DNA of 64,000 bases from Clostridia bacterium (GTDB taxonomy: Bacteria > Bacillota > Clostridia > Lachnospirales > Lachnospiraceae). Position numbers and translations under genes: made by a program. Within the stretch, counting starts at the first letter, position 1. The number at the start of each line of letters is the position of its first letter. The notes under the pieces are model-generated. The model ran no database searches, was not told the DNA's origin, and saw nothing but the letters and a program-made list of their open reading frames with translations. The DNA lies in contig CAJTDE010000015.1 in NCBI GenBank assembly GCA_910574835.1, forward strand, positions 1 through 64,000. The letters are read 5' to 3'. Shown here piece by piece: positions 8,324 to 17,894 of this stretch.

Positions 8324-8352
8324 ATTATAAACGATCCCGCAGCTCATTTCCA
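8324..8352 (-). promoter_or_regulatory. probable promoter of the small gene and radA
   Basis: Minus-strand TATAAT (8324-8329) with TGGAAA 17 bp upstream (8347-8352). The -10 box is perfect and the -35 box is weak. It lies in the 74-bp gap after clpC. Confidence 0.5.
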
Positions 8353-8357
8353 GTTTT

Positions 8358-10793
8358 TTATGAAAAGATTATCTTCCCTTTTCGCATCGTAACTACTACC
8401 TCGCTGTCACGTTTCACTCTTCCGGCCAATATTTCATCTGCTAACACATCCTCAATCTTGGTCTGGATAGCCCGCTTCAGAGGACGCGCTCCGTATTTCA
8501 CATCATAAGAGGTCTCTACAATATGCATCTTAACACTATCACGAACCTTTAAATGAATCCCCAACTGCCGCTCACAGCGCCCGGAAAGCTCCTTAAACAG
8601 AATCGAGACAATCTTCTTCATCTGTTCTTTATTCAAAGCATGGAATACAATGATCTCATCAATTCTGTTTAAGAACTCCGGCTTAAACATCCGCTTGACC
8701 TCTTCCATAACACTGCTTTTCATAGCCTTATAATTCTGCTTTTCGTCATCCACCGAGGCAAAGCCCAAGCGCTTGGGAGATACGATAGAGCTTGCCCCCG
8801 CATTGGAGGTCATGATAATCACCGTATTTTTAAAGTCCACCGTTCTTCCCTGTGAGTCGGTAATACGCCCGTCGTCCAATACCTGCAGCAAGATATTAAA
8901 CACATCGGGATGTGCCTTCTCTATCTCATCAAATAAAATTACCGCATAAGGATTCCGACGTACCTTCTCTGAGAGCTGCCCGCCGTCGTCATGTCCTACA
9001 TATCCGGGAGGCGCTCCTATAAGCTTAGATACGCTGTGCTTTTCCATATACTCGGACATATCTACCCGAATCATGGATTCTTCCCGGCCAAAAAGCACCT
9101 CTGCCAAAGCCTTGGAAAGCTCCGTCTTTCCTACCCCCGTTGGTCCCAAAAACAGAAAAGAGCCTATCGGACGGCCGGGGTCCTGCAGACCTACCCGCCC
9201 TCTTCGCACAGCCCTGGCAACAGCTGTCACCGCTTCCTCCTGGGCGATGACACGCTTGTGCAAAATAGCTTCCAGCTTTTGAAGCCGCAAAGACTCGGAC
9301 TCCGCCAATTTACTCACCGGAATCTTCGTCCAGTCAGACACTACCTGGGCTACTTCATTTTCCCCGACGCTTAACGCCTTTCGAGACGAACTGCGGTCTG
9401 CTTTTTTCCGCTCCTTTTCCAAAAGAGAAAGCACCTGTGCGCGGCCCTTGCGAAGCTCGGCCGCCCTGCCAAAGTCCTGTGCCTTAACGGCAGCCTCTAT
9501 CTCTGCCAAAAGCTCGGTACTTTGATGATCCAGCTCTGCAATAGCTCCTGCCTTTTTATAACTGCCCAGCCGCACCTTTGCTGCCGCCTCGTCCATTAAA
9601 TCAATCGCCTTATCCGGCAAAAAGCGATCATTAATATAACGCCTGGAAAGCTTAACGGCAGCCTCCAATGCATCGTCTGTAATTGCTACCTGATGATGCT
9701 CCTCATATCCTCTGCGGATTCCCTTTAAAATAGCGACCGTCTGTTCCTCGTCCGGCTCCTCCACTGTAATAGGCTGAAATCTTCGTTCCAGCGCCGCATC
9801 TTTCTCAATATACTTTCGATACTCTTCCAGAGTTGTCGCTCCAATCATCTGAAGCTCTCCTCTGGAGAGGGCAGGCTTTAAAATATTGGAGGCATCCATA
9901 GCTCCTTCGGCTCCTCCTGCGCCTATCATGGTATGAAGCTCATCAACAAACAGCAAAATATTACCTGCCTGACTTACCTCCTCCATCACCTTTTTAATAC
10001 GTTCCTCAAATTCTCCCCGGTATTTCGTTCCAGCCACCATTCCGGACAAATCTAACATCAGAAGCCGGCGTCCCTTCACAGAATCGGGAACAATGTCCTC
10101 GGCTATCCTCTGTGCAAGCCCTTCTACAATCGCCGTCTTCCCCACTCCCGGCTCCCCGATCAGGCAGGGATTATTCTTTGTTCTGCGGCTTAGGGTCTGT
10201 ATCAGACGGCGTATCTCATCCTCTCTGCCAATGCAAGGCTCCAACCGCCTCTCTCTTGCAAGCTTCGTCAGATCACGGCTGTACTGCTCCAGTATCTGCT
10301 GTCCCTTTCCTTGATTCTTGCCGGTTCTGGCTAATTCCTCCCGATACTCCCGGCCGGTTCGCCCCATAGAATCCAGCAATGCCGTATAAAGTCCCTTTAC
10401 ATTAATATCCATCGTATTCAGAAGCCTGCTGCCGGCACATTCCCCGTCCTTTAACATGGCAATCAAGATATGCTCCGTACCCGTCTTTTCTTCTCTGAAT
10501 CTATCGGCTTCTTTCCCTGCTTCTTCCAAAACTCTCTGCGCCCTTGGTGTGAATCCGGGCCTCTCTTTTGTAAGAACGACTTCAGACGGAGAAATCAATT
10601 CCCGAATCAATCGAAGAATCGTCTCTTCCTCCGCCTTTCGCTCCGATAAGAGCTGAGAAGCCGCACAGCTCTTCTCACGTAGCAGCCCTATTAGTATGTG
10701 CTCCGTACCTATATATTTCTGATTCAAGTGCTTTGAAACCTTTTCCGCCTCTTTTAATACATTCCTAGCTTTGTCTGTAAATGTCTCAAACAT
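8358..10793 (-). CDS. clpC: ClpC, AAA+ unfoldase of the Clp protease
   Basis: The 811-residue class I Clp ATPase has two N-terminal repeats (FTDKARNVLKEAE and FTPRAQRVLEEAG), a first AAA+ module (GEPGVGKTAIVEGL), and a UVR-type middle region (about residues 420-460, DFGRAAELRKGRAQV). The second AAA+ module follows (GPTGVGKTELSKAL, then DEIEKAHPDVFN). It feeds unfolded proteins to ClpP. Usual partners ctsR, mcsA and mcsB are not adjacent; instead an SH3 membrane protein precedes it. I prefer the ATG at 10793; a TTG three bases earlier is also possible after GGAGG. Confidence 0.96.
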   Translation of the reverse strand: MFETFTDKARNVLKEAEKVSKHLNQKYIGTEHILIGLLREKSCAASQLLSERKAEEETILRLIRELISPSEVVLTKERPGFTPRAQRVLEEAGKEADRFREEKTGTEHILIAMLKDGECAGSRLLNTMDINVKGLYTALLDSMGRTGREYREELARTGKNQGKGQQILEQYSRDLTKLARERRLEPCIGREDEIRRLIQTLSRRTKNNPCLIGEPGVGKTAIVEGLAQRIAEDIVPDSVKGRRLLMLDLSGMVAGTKYRGEFEERIKKVMEEVSQAGNILLFVDELHTMIGAGGAEGAMDASNILKPALSRGELQMIGATTLEEYRKYIEKDAALERRFQPITVEEPDEEQTVAILKGIRRGYEEHHQVAITDDALEAAVKLSRRYINDRFLPDKAIDLMDEAAAKVRLGSYKKAGAIAELDHQSTELLAEIEAAVKAQDFGRAAELRKGRAQVLSLLEKERKKADRSSSRKALSVGENEVAQVVSDWTKIPVSKLAESESLRLQKLEAILHKRVIAQEEAVTAVARAVRRGRVGLQDPGRPIGSFLFLGPTGVGKTELSKALAEVLFGREESMIRVDMSEYMEKHSVSKLIGAPPGYVGHDDGGQLSEKVRRNPYAVILFDEIEKAHPDVFNILLQVLDDGRITDSQGRTVDFKNTVIIMTSNAGASSIVSPKRLGFASVDDEKQNYKAMKSSVMEEVKRMFKPEFLNRIDEIIVFHALNKEQMKKIVSILFKELSGRCERQLGIHLKVRDSVKMHIVETSYDVKYGARPLKRAIQTKIEDVLADEILAGRVKRDSEVVVTMRKGKIIFS

Positions 10794-10862
10794 CAATCAA
10801 AAACCTCCTGCTGCAACGGGCGAGGTATGCACCCCGCCCGCATCCGTCTCTTTCTTTTGTCT

Positions 10863-12062
10863 TTATAGATCCAGATCATCCAAATCCAAAATTTCAATAT
10901 CAAAATCTTCAATCTCATCTTCCGCAGAAGCACGAACCGCCGCTTCCTCGATCTCCGTAACCGCACTCATATCAATCTCCGGAAGCTCCTCGTCCGGCAA
11001 AAGCTCTTCTTCGTCGCTTATCTCCTCTTCGTCTTCATACATATCCTTTGCTTTGCCGCCATAGGCTTCCTGTTCTTCATCCTCCGCCCATTTCTTCCTC
11101 ACTGCCACTAAAAGGTCATCAAAATCGCTCTTTTCCTCTTCTTCGTCGTCCTCTTCATCCTCGTGACTTCTCCTGCGGAAAAGGCCGCCTCTCTTTTTTC
11201 TAGGCTCTTCTTCGTAATAATCGTCATCATCCTCTTCTTCGTCGTCATCTTCATCATCATAGTATTCGTACTCTGTTCCGCGAAGCTTTACGGCCAGCAC
11301 TATCACAAGAATCAAAAGAATCGCACTTAAAGCGCCCAGTCCGATTATCGCATATAACCGCTGGCTCAAACTCTTGGCGCTGTCGTCCTTAAGCTTCTCA
11401 AGCTCATTTTGAAGAGACTGTATCATACCTCCCGGTTCTCCGGAGCCGCCGGAGAACTGTCCCATCTCTCTTTGAAAAGTTCTGTCCTGGGGATCATAAT
11501 AGAACCATCCCTGATTTCCGCTTCCGTCAGAAGCCCAGACCAGATATAATTCCCGTCCTCCCGTCACTCCTGCATCTACTACCCATGCGGTAAAGCTCTC
11601 TTCGCCCACCTGCACACTTGTTCCGGACAATACATCTGAAGCCGGGTATTCTTCTACAGGCTCTTGTATAACATAACCGCCTGCCGGCGCGGGACTTTCT
11701 CCGCTCTCGGTTCCCCCTTCCGTCTCCTCCGTATCCTCTGTCTCGGTAACTGTTACCATATCGGAGCGAATCCATCCGGATTTTTCAGAACCCTCAAGCG
11801 TAAAAGTTACACTGTACCAGGTACTGCCATCGCTTCCCGTCGTCTCTTCCGCAATGGCAAGCTCCGTATTTTTCGGAACCTTACACACTCTTTCTGACTC
11901 CGCACTGGCTTCCGTACGCACATTGACATTGTCAACATTGACAGTTCCTTTCCGGGCTGCCTGACCGGTTATTCCGCATAATATCAGCATCATGCACGCC
12001 GCACACGCCGCTATCCATCCGGAAGCTCTATGGTATCTACGCTTCTGGGGCTGTTTCTTCAT
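10863..12062 (-). CDS. membrane protein with extracellular SH3 domain and acidic cytosolic tail
   Basis: The 399-residue protein has an N-terminal signal or anchor segment (about residues 15-35), then a bacterial SH3 domain (NVNVRTEASAESERVCKVPKN, about 43-105). A Thr/Glu-rich linker leads to a second small beta domain (about 145-200). A membrane helix (YAIIGLGALSAILLILVIVL, about 233-255) and a very acidic tail with DD/EE runs follow. It may sense or bind the wall. It is the first gene of the clpC unit and has an excellent promoter, so it may be linked to envelope stress, an inference from position. Confidence 0.8.
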   Translation of the reverse strand: MKKQPQKRRYHRASGWIAACAACMMLILCGITGQAARKGTVNVDNVNVRTEASAESERVCKVPKNTELAIAEETTGSDGSTWYSVTFTLEGSEKSGWIRSDMVTVTETEDTEETEGGTESGESPAPAGGYVIQEPVEEYPASDVLSGTSVQVGEESFTAWVVDAGVTGGRELYLVWASDGSGNQGWFYYDPQDRTFQREMGQFSGGSGEPGGMIQSLQNELEKLKDDSAKSLSQRLYAIIGLGALSAILLILVIVLAVKLRGTEYEYYDDEDDDEEEDDDDYYEEEPRKKRGGLFRRRSHEDEEDDEEEEKSDFDDLLVAVRKKWAEDEEQEAYGGKAKDMYEDEEEISDEEELLPDEELPEIDMSAVTEIEEAAVRASAEDEIEDFDIEILDLDDLDL

Positions 12063-12140
12063 TCCTTTTATCCTCCATATCAGGTATCTTTTTGGCTGTT
12101 TGTATCATCCGCCTGCCAATTTTACACGCATTATAGGGCT

Positions 12141-12169
12141 ATTATAAGCGCAAATAGATTCCTTGTCAA
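12141..12169 (-). promoter_or_regulatory. promoter of the SH3-clpC unit
   Basis: Consensus TTGACA (12164-12169) and TATAAT (12141-12146) on the minus strand, exactly 17 bp apart. No CtsR box was recognised around it. Confidence 0.85.
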
Positions 12170-12294
12170 ATAGCAGATTATGTAACCATCCTCCAAGATA
12201 ACATTCCGGAAACAGCCCGCGATCCATCGAACTGCGTACTGGCTGTCTGAATAGAATAATACATCAGGAATTATACAATAAGGAGATCACATCC

Positions 12295-14610
12295 ATGTCC
12301 GAATATTACTGCCTGAATGACATGAAACCGGGACAAACCGCTCAAATCCAAGCGCTTATATCCGATGGCTCCGCCCGCAGGCGGCTTCTGGATCTGGGGC
12401 TGGTGGAAAATACCCCTGTCCGCTGTGTCGGAAAAAGCCCTTCCGGAGATCCGTCCGCCTTTCTTATCCGCGGCGCAGTCATTGCCATCCGCGCCTTTGA
12501 AGGCGCACAGATTCAAATCACCGAACCCAGATCCTATCAAAAGCTCATTGCCTTCGCCGGAAATCCCAATGTAGGAAAAAGCACCCTGTTTAACGGCCTT
12601 ACCGGAATGAAGCAGCATACCGGAAACTGGCCCGGGAAAACCGTGGAGCACGCCCTTGGTACATGCAGGAGCAAACGCCATACCTACATACTTGCCGATC
12701 TTCCCGGAACTTATTCCTTGATGGCTCATTCTCCCGAAGAAGAAGCTGCCCGCGACTTTCTTTGTTCCGGAAAAGCCGATGCCGCCGTTGTCGTCTGCGA
12801 CGCCTCCTGTCTGGAGCGCAATTTGAATCTGGCGCTTCAAACCATAGAGTTGTTTCCAAAAGTGATTGTCTGTGTCAATCTCATGGACGAGGCGGCCAAG
12901 CGCCATATTCAAATTGATCTGCCCGCTCTGTCCCAAGCCTTGGGCGTCCCTGTCATCGGCACCACGGCCAGAAACCGCAAAAGCTTAGATGCGCTTTTAG
13001 ACGCTCTGGATTCCCTGACAGAAAGCGCCGATATGCCGCCGGCTAACCCTATTCCTTATCCCGCCTTGCTGGAAGCGGCTTTGACAATCTTGGAGCCTGC
13101 GGTCCACGGACAATCCGGAAGCACATTCCCCCCGCGCTGGCTCTCCCTGCGCCTGCTAGAACACAAAATGTCTCCCAAGCTTCCTATCCCTGCCGTCATT
13201 CCGGATAATCTTTTCTCCAATCCTTCTGTCCGCAAAGCCCTGGAAGAGTCCGAGCAGATACTAAATGCGGCCGGGATTTACAAAGACAGCTTATCGGATC
13301 TGATTATAACCGCCCTGTTTCAGCACGCGGAAGCTATATGTCAAGCCGTAGTTTCCAAAAAGAACACAAATCATCGCCTTAACAGAGAGAAGGTTGATGC
13401 TTTCCTTACAAGCAGAAATACCGCCTACCCCGTTATGCTCCTTTTACTGGCTTTCGTCTTCTGGCTGACCCTCATCGGCGCCAACTATCCGTCCCGTCTG
13501 CTCTCCGGCCTATTCCTCTCTCTGGAGGAGCAGATAAACAACCTCCTGGTATGGCTCCGCACTCCCCTATGGCTTCAAAGCCTTCTGGTTTCCGGGTCTT
13601 ATCGGGTCGCAGCCTGGGTTGTCTCCGTTATGCTGCCTCCTATGGCAATCTTCTTTCCTCTCTTTACGCTTTTGGAGGATGCCGGCTTCTTGCCCCGTAT
13701 CGCCTATAATCTCGATCACGCCTTCCAGCGCTGCCGTTCCTGCGGAAAGCAGGGACTAACCCTCTGTATGGGCTTCGGTTGCAACGCCGCCGGCGTGACA
13801 GGCTGTCGCATCATCGATTCCCCCAGAGAACGGCTGATTGCCATTCTAACCAACAGCTTTGTTCCCTGCAACGGACGTTTTCCGGCCATCATTGCCTTAA
13901 TCACCATGTTTTTCGCCGGTACTGCCAGCGGCTTTTCCTCAAACGCACTGTCTGCTTTTTTACTGACCTGCGTTGTTGTTCTTGGCATAGCCATGACCTT
14001 CCTGGCCTCCTGGCTTCTGTCACGAACCGTGCTGAAAGGTCTCCCCTCCTCTTTCACTCTGGAACTGCCGCCTTACCGCCGCCCTCAATTCGGCCGTGTC
14101 CTCATCCGCTCTCTCCTGGATCGCACCCTCTTTGTCCTTGGCCGAGCTGTCACTGCCGCCGCCCCCGCCGGTATTCTCATCTGGGTTATGGCCAATATCT
14201 CGCTTCATGAAAGCACCCTGCTAACCCTCTGCGCCTCCGCCCTCGATCCCTTTGCCTCCCTTTTCGGCCTGGACGGAGTCATACTTATGGCATTTCTCCT
14301 GGGTATACCCGCCAACGAAATTGTACTGCCTATCATCCTCATGACCTATTTAAACCAAGGCTCCCTCACGGAACCCGGCAGTCTCCTCACACTAAAAGCC
14401 CTTCTGATCTCCCAAGGCTGGACCGGAGTAACCGCTGCCTGCACCATCCTGTTTACCCTCCTTCACTGGCCCTGCGCCACTACCCTGCTTACCATATACA
14501 AAGAAACCGGCAGCCGAAAATGGACCCTGCTGGCCTTCCTCCTGCCAACAGCCTTCGGATTAACTCTCTGCTTTCTGACAGCTCAAGCTTCCGCCCTGTT
14601 TTTCGGATAA
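12295..14610 (+). CDS. feoB: FeoA-FeoB fusion, ferrous iron transporter
   Basis: The 771-residue protein begins with a FeoA-like SH3 domain (residues 1-78, MKPGQTAQIQAL then LLDLGLVENTPV). FeoB follows: G1 GNPNVGKST (89-97), the HTGNWPGKTVE switch I segment, G3 DLPGTYSL, G4 NLMDEA, then the membrane core with SFVPCNGRFPAII and GIPANEIVLP gate motifs. It takes up Fe(II) across the cytoplasmic membrane. GGAG precedes the ATG. It is divergent from the clpC unit, and no FeoC-like gene follows. No clear Fur box was found. Confidence 0.95.
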   Translation: MSEYYCLNDMKPGQTAQIQALISDGSARRRLLDLGLVENTPVRCVGKSPSGDPSAFLIRGAVIAIRAFEGAQIQITEPRSYQKLIAFAGNPNVGKSTLFNGLTGMKQHTGNWPGKTVEHALGTCRSKRHTYILADLPGTYSLMAHSPEEEAARDFLCSGKADAAVVVCDASCLERNLNLALQTIELFPKVIVCVNLMDEAAKRHIQIDLPALSQALGVPVIGTTARNRKSLDALLDALDSLTESADMPPANPIPYPALLEAALTILEPAVHGQSGSTFPPRWLSLRLLEHKMSPKLPIPAVIPDNLFSNPSVRKALEESEQILNAAGIYKDSLSDLIITALFQHAEAICQAVVSKKNTNHRLNREKVDAFLTSRNTAYPVMLLLLAFVFWLTLIGANYPSRLLSGLFLSLEEQINNLLVWLRTPLWLQSLLVSGSYRVAAWVVSVMLPPMAIFFPLFTLLEDAGFLPRIAYNLDHAFQRCRSCGKQGLTLCMGFGCNAAGVTGCRIIDSPRERLIAILTNSFVPCNGRFPAIIALITMFFAGTASGFSSNALSAFLLTCVVVLGIAMTFLASWLLSRTVLKGLPSSFTLELPPYRRPQFGRVLIRSLLDRTLFVLGRAVTAAAPAGILIWVMANISLHESTLLTLCASALDPFASLFGLDGVILMAFLLGIPANEIVLPIILMTYLNQGSLTEPGSLLTLKALLISQGWTGVTAACTILFTLLHWPCATTLLTIYKETGSRKWTLLAFLLPTAFGLTLCFLTAQASALFFG

Positions 14611-14631
14611 CCTCTGCTCCGCAAAGTCGGA

Positions 14632-14732
14632 AACTGCCGCAGAGCAAGACAGCAGGTGCTTCCCGTATCCTGTGTACATAAACTATGCAAACACAGATAG
14701 GAAAACGCCTGCTGTCTTATCTTACGGCAGTT
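14632..14732. terminator. nested inverted repeats between feoB and purD (bidirectional terminator?)
   Basis: An outer pair AACTGCCG (14632-14639)/CGGCAGTT (14725-14732) encloses AAGACAGCAGG/CCTGCTGTCTT, whose main arms lie at 14648-14656 and 14708-14716. An inner imperfect stem (CCTGTGT/ACACAG) is also present. It lies between convergent genes, so a two-way transcription stop is the simplest reading. No long U tract follows. Confidence 0.5.
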
Positions 14733-14739
14733 GCGTCCG

Positions 14740-16020
14740 TCACTCACTTACCTCATCAATAGCCTTCCCAATGTCCTTCCTGCAATAAGCCTTCTCAAAT
14801 CCCACCAGCTTCACCGCCTCATAAGCATTCGCCCGTGCCTCTTTCAGATCCGCACCTGTGGCTGTCACCCCAAGCACTCTTCCTCCATTGGTCACAAACT
14901 GTCCGTCTACCTTTTTCGTCCCTGCATGGAACACGTAGTATCCATCCTTATTCTCAAAGCGCTCAAGCCCTTCCACGGGATATCCCTTCTCATAAGCCAC
15001 CGGATATCCTCCGGACGCCAGAACCACACAAACCGCTGCATTCTCTTCAAACTGCAGATCAATCTGATCCAGGCTTCCGTCCACACAAGCCTCAAAGACT
15101 TCTACAATATCATTTTTCATTCTGGGAAGCACTACCTGGGCCTCCGGATCCCCGAACCTGGCATTATATTCCAACACCTTAGGCCCTTTCTTTGTCAGCA
15201 TCAGTCCAAAGAAAATAACCCCTTTAAATTCTCGTCCCTCTGCCGCCATAGCGTCCACCGTTGCTTGGTAAATATGCTCCTTGCAAAATGCATCCACTTC
15301 CTCCGTATAGAAGGGACTGGGAGAAAAGGTCCCCATGCCTCCGGTGTTCAAGCCTTGATCTCCGTCTAACGCACGCTTGTGATCCTGCGCCGACGTCATG
15401 CACTTAATTGTCTTACCATCCACAAAGCTTAAAACGGATACCTCCCGGCCTGTCATAAATTCCTCAATCACCATGCGGTTTCCGGCGGCGCCAAACTGCT
15501 TGTCCTCCATAATGGTTTTCACACCCTCTCTGGCCTCTTCAAAGGTATTGCAGATAAGAACCCCCTTGCCCAGAGCCAGGCCGTCGGCTTTCAGCACAAT
15601 GGGGAACTCTGCCTTCTCCTCTAAATATGCAAGCGCTTTTTCCGGATCATCAAAATTCTCATAGGCAGCGGTAGGAATCCCATATTTTTTCATCAGATCC
15701 TTTGAAAATGCTTTGGAGCCTTCCAGTATTGCCGCATTCCTGCGGGGTCCGAAGATCCGAAGCCCCTTTTCCTCAAACACGTCTACAATGCCGCCTACCA
15801 GCGGATCATCCATACCAACCACGGTCAAATCAATCTCTTTTTCCTCTGCAAAGGCCGCAAGCTTTTCAAATTCCATCGCTCCAATGGGCACACATTCCGC
15901 ATATTCTTCTATACCTGCGTTTCCCGGTGCGCAGTAAAGCTTCTCTGCTTTCGGACTCTGAGCTATCTTCCACGCAATGGCATGTTCCCGCCCGCCGGAG
16001 CCTACAATCAAAATTTTCAA
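14740..16020 (-). CDS. purD: phosphoribosylamine-glycine ligase
   Basis: PurD joins glycine to phosphoribosylamine with ATP, step two of purine synthesis. The 426-residue protein has the N-terminal MKILIVGSGGREHAIAWK motif and the ATP-grasp body (KADGLALGKGV, then EVLEYNARFGDPEAQVVLP-like segment). I choose the TTG at 16020: GGAGGG lies eight bases upstream and the protein then begins exactly as the family does. An ATG 15 bases earlier overlaps that ribosome binding site. It is last in the purE-purM-purN-purD unit. Confidence 0.95.
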   Translation of the reverse strand: MKILIVGSGGREHAIAWKIAQSPKAEKLYCAPGNAGIEEYAECVPIGAMEFEKLAAFAEEKEIDLTVVGMDDPLVGGIVDVFEEKGLRIFGPRRNAAILEGSKAFSKDLMKKYGIPTAAYENFDDPEKALAYLEEKAEFPIVLKADGLALGKGVLICNTFEEAREGVKTIMEDKQFGAAGNRMVIEEFMTGREVSVLSFVDGKTIKCMTSAQDHKRALDGDQGLNTGGMGTFSPSPFYTEEVDAFCKEHIYQATVDAMAAEGREFKGVIFFGLMLTKKGPKVLEYNARFGDPEAQVVLPRMKNDIVEVFEACVDGSLDQIDLQFEENAAVCVVLASGGYPVAYEKGYPVEGLERFENKDGYYVFHAGTKKVDGQFVTNGGRVLGVTATGADLKEARANAYEAVKLVGFEKAYCRKDIGKAIDEVSE

Positions 16021-16029
16021 TTCATGTCC

Positions 16030-16045
16030 CTCCATTCCAGTTCCG
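16030..16045 (-). promoter_or_regulatory. purD ribosome binding site within a recurring GGAACTGGAAT element
   Basis: The minus-strand sequence CGGAACTGGAATGGAG supplies the purD ribosome binding site. The same string, with A or G before GGAG, precedes pyrE and rfbA, and a degenerate form precedes the small gene at 21403-21555. Confidence 0.5.
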
Positions 16046-16070
16046 CAACATTCCCTCAATGCTTCCGCAT

Positions 16071-16673
16071 CTAGCATGCGCCTTTTCTTTCATTTGCAAT
16101 GATATCTATGGCTTTCGGAAGCAATATCCATTCCGCTTCCTCCATTACCCTTCTCTGAAGAACCTCCGGCGTGTCTCCTTCCTTTACCTCCACCGCTTTC
16201 TGTAAGAGAATGGGGCCTGTATCCGTACCCTCGTCCACAAAATGAACGGTAGCTCCCGTTACCTTTACTCCACGCTTTAAGGCTTCCTCATGAACCTTCA
16301 ATCCATAATAACCTGTCCCGCAGAAGGAAGGAATCAAAGAGGGGTGAATATTGATCATCCGTCCCTTATACTCCCGAATGATGCTCTCCGGAATCACCAC
16401 CAGACAGCCTGCCAGCACTACCAGATCTGCCATACTCTCCTTTAATGCCTGAAGAAGAGCCTCATGAAAGGCTTCCCTCGTCTCATACTCCTTGGGCGAA
16501 ATACTCAGAGCTTTAAGCCCTTTACGTCTGGCCCGTTCCAAAGCGTAGGAATTGGGATTGTTGCTGATAACTGCGGAAATCTCCACATTTTGAAGCTCCC
16601 CTCTATCAATGGCATCTAAAATGGCTTGAAGATTTGTTCCTCCTCCGGATACCAATACGGCTACTTTCAGCAT
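16071..16673 (-). CDS. purN: phosphoribosylglycinamide formyltransferase
   Basis: The 200-residue enzyme transfers a formyl group from 10-formyl-tetrahydrofolate to GAR. The GGGTNLQAI motif near the start, [10 protein letters not shown] around residue 107 (catalytic Asn and His) and [12 protein letters not shown] (catalytic Asp) are all present. Its start overlaps the purM stop by 7 bp (ATGCTGA), showing translational coupling. Confidence 0.96.
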   Translation of the reverse strand: MLKVAVLVSGGGTNLQAILDAIDRGELQNVEISAVISNNPNSYALERARRKGLKALSISPKEYETREAFHEALLQALKESMADLVVLAGCLVVIPESIIREYKGRMINIHPSLIPSFCGTGYYGLKVHEEALKRGVKVTGATVHFVDEGTDTGPILLQKAVEVKEGDTPEVLQRRVMEEAEWILLPKAIDIIANERKGAC

Positions 16674-17692
16674 AAGGTCACTCCTTTTTCACCGGCACCG
16701 ACTTCACCCAGCAGATAAGGCGTCTCCCCTGCTTCCCGGATCACCGCAATGCATGTATCAGCCTCAGAAGGATCTACAGCCATCACCATTCCAATTCCCA
16801 TATTAAAGGTATTGTACATCATCTGCTCTTCAATTCTTCCATCCTCGGCCAGCATCTTAAAAATCATCGGAATCGGATAGCTGTCCTTCTTCACAAGAGC
16901 CTTCGTACCCTCGGGAAGCATCCGCGGAATGTTTTCGTAAAAACCGCCGCCTGTAATATGGCTGCATCCCTTAATGGTTACTCCTGCATTTTTTACGCTC
17001 CGCAGAGCCTTCACATAGATCTTGGTCGGCTCAATAAGCGCCTGCCCAAGCGTCCTGCCAAGACTCTCAAAATAACTGTTCAAATATTCTTCCTTCATGG
17101 TAAATACCTTGCGAACCAACGAAAAACCATTGCTGTGTACACCGGAGGAAGCCATGCCTATCAGAACATCGCCTGCCTTAATATCTGCTCCTGTGATAAG
17201 ATCCTTCTGATCCACAACACCTACGGCAAAGCCGGCCAAATCATACTCGTCAACGGGATAAAAGCCCGGCATTTCCGCCGTTTCTCCGCCAATCAAAGCC
17301 GCGCCGGACTGACGGCAGCCCTCCGCCACACCGCTTACAATGGTTGCAATCTTTTCCGGAATATTCTTGCCGCAGGCAATATAGTCTAAGAAAAACAGCG
17401 GCTCGCCTCCGGCACAGGCAATATCGTTTACACACATGGCTACACAGTCAATGCCGACCGTATCATGCTTGTCCATAAGAAACGCCACCTTCAGCTTTGT
17501 TCCTACGCCGTCCGTACCGGATACAAGCGTGGGCTTCTCCATATTTTTGAAGGCTTCCATAGAAAAAGCTCCTGAAAAGCCTCCGATTCCTGTAAGTACC
17601 TCCGGACGCATAGTCTGTGCAATGTGCTTCTTCATCAGCTCCACGGACTTATATCCGGCTTCAATATCTACTCCCGCATTCTTATAATCCAT
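16667..17692 (-). CDS. purM: phosphoribosylformylglycinamidine cyclo-ligase (AIR synthetase)
   Basis: The 341-residue length is normal. [12 protein letters not shown] at the start, [14 protein letters not shown], and [11 protein letters not shown] are family hallmarks of the PurM ATP-binding fold. The enzyme closes the imidazole ring to make AIR. GGAGG lies 11 bases before the ATG, and a structured repeat with a possible 33-codon leader peptide lies immediately upstream. It overlaps purN. Confidence 0.96.
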   Translation of the reverse strand: MDYKNAGVDIEAGYKSVELMKKHIAQTMRPEVLTGIGGFSGAFSMEAFKNMEKPTLVSGTDGVGTKLKVAFLMDKHDTVGIDCVAMCVNDIACAGGEPLFFLDYIACGKNIPEKIATIVSGVAEGCRQSGAALIGGETAEMPGFYPVDEYDLAGFAVGVVDQKDLITGADIKAGDVLIGMASSGVHSNGFSLVRKVFTMKEEYLNSYFESLGRTLGQALIEPTKIYVKALRSVKNAGVTIKGCSHITGGGFYENIPRMLPEGTKALVKKDSYPIPMIFKMLAEDGRIEEQMMYNTFNMGIGMVMAVDPSEADTCIAVIREAGETPYLLGEVGAGEKGVTLC

Positions 17693-17694
17693 CT

Positions 17695-17796
17695 TTATAA
17701 CCCTCCTATTTGTAGCCGCTGCGCGACGGCACTAAAGGGTAAAGTCACTTCGATGCACCTGTAATGAGAGAAACTTTTATTCGAAAGGGCACTCAT
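17695..17796 (-). CDS. possible 33-codon leader peptide before purM
   Basis: This short frame (starts [17 protein letters not shown]) begins after a GAGAGGAAC ribosome binding site and ends two bases before the purM ATG. A sister frame with nearly the same first 31 codons lies before glmS (27351 leftward). Five of the codon differences are silent, and three change D/N, T/A and K/Q. It is embedded in a long hairpin repeat, so the frame may be a by-product of the repeat rather than a translated peptide. Confidence 0.35.
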   Translation of the reverse strand: MSALSNKSFSHYRCIEVTLPFSAVAQRLQIGGL

Positions 17797-17830
17797 AAAA
17801 GTTCCTCTCGTGCATCTTTGCGACTTTACC
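17715..17830. repeat. structured intergenic repeat, copy A (before purM)
   Basis: This 116-bp unit starts with GCTGCGCGAC and holds a near-complete hairpin: GGTAAAGTC (17738-17746) pairs GACTTTACC (17822-17830), with inner stems GATGCAC/GTGCATC, GAGAG/CTCTC and AACTTTTAT/ATAAAAGTT. A second copy lies before glmS at 27270-27385 and a short copy at 17838-17883. Confidence 0.8.
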
Positions 17831-17837
17831 AGTTTGT

Positions 17838-17883
17838 AGTGCTGCGCGACAGCACTAAAGGGTAAAGCCTTTGCGTCTTTACC
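17838..17883. repeat. short, internally deleted copy of the same repeat
   Basis: It keeps AGTGCTG-CGCGA-CAGCACT and GGTAAAG...CTTTACC but lacks the middle of the full unit. It is adjacent to copy A, between purE and purM. Confidence 0.7.
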
Positions 17884-17894
17884 TTCTGCAGTTC

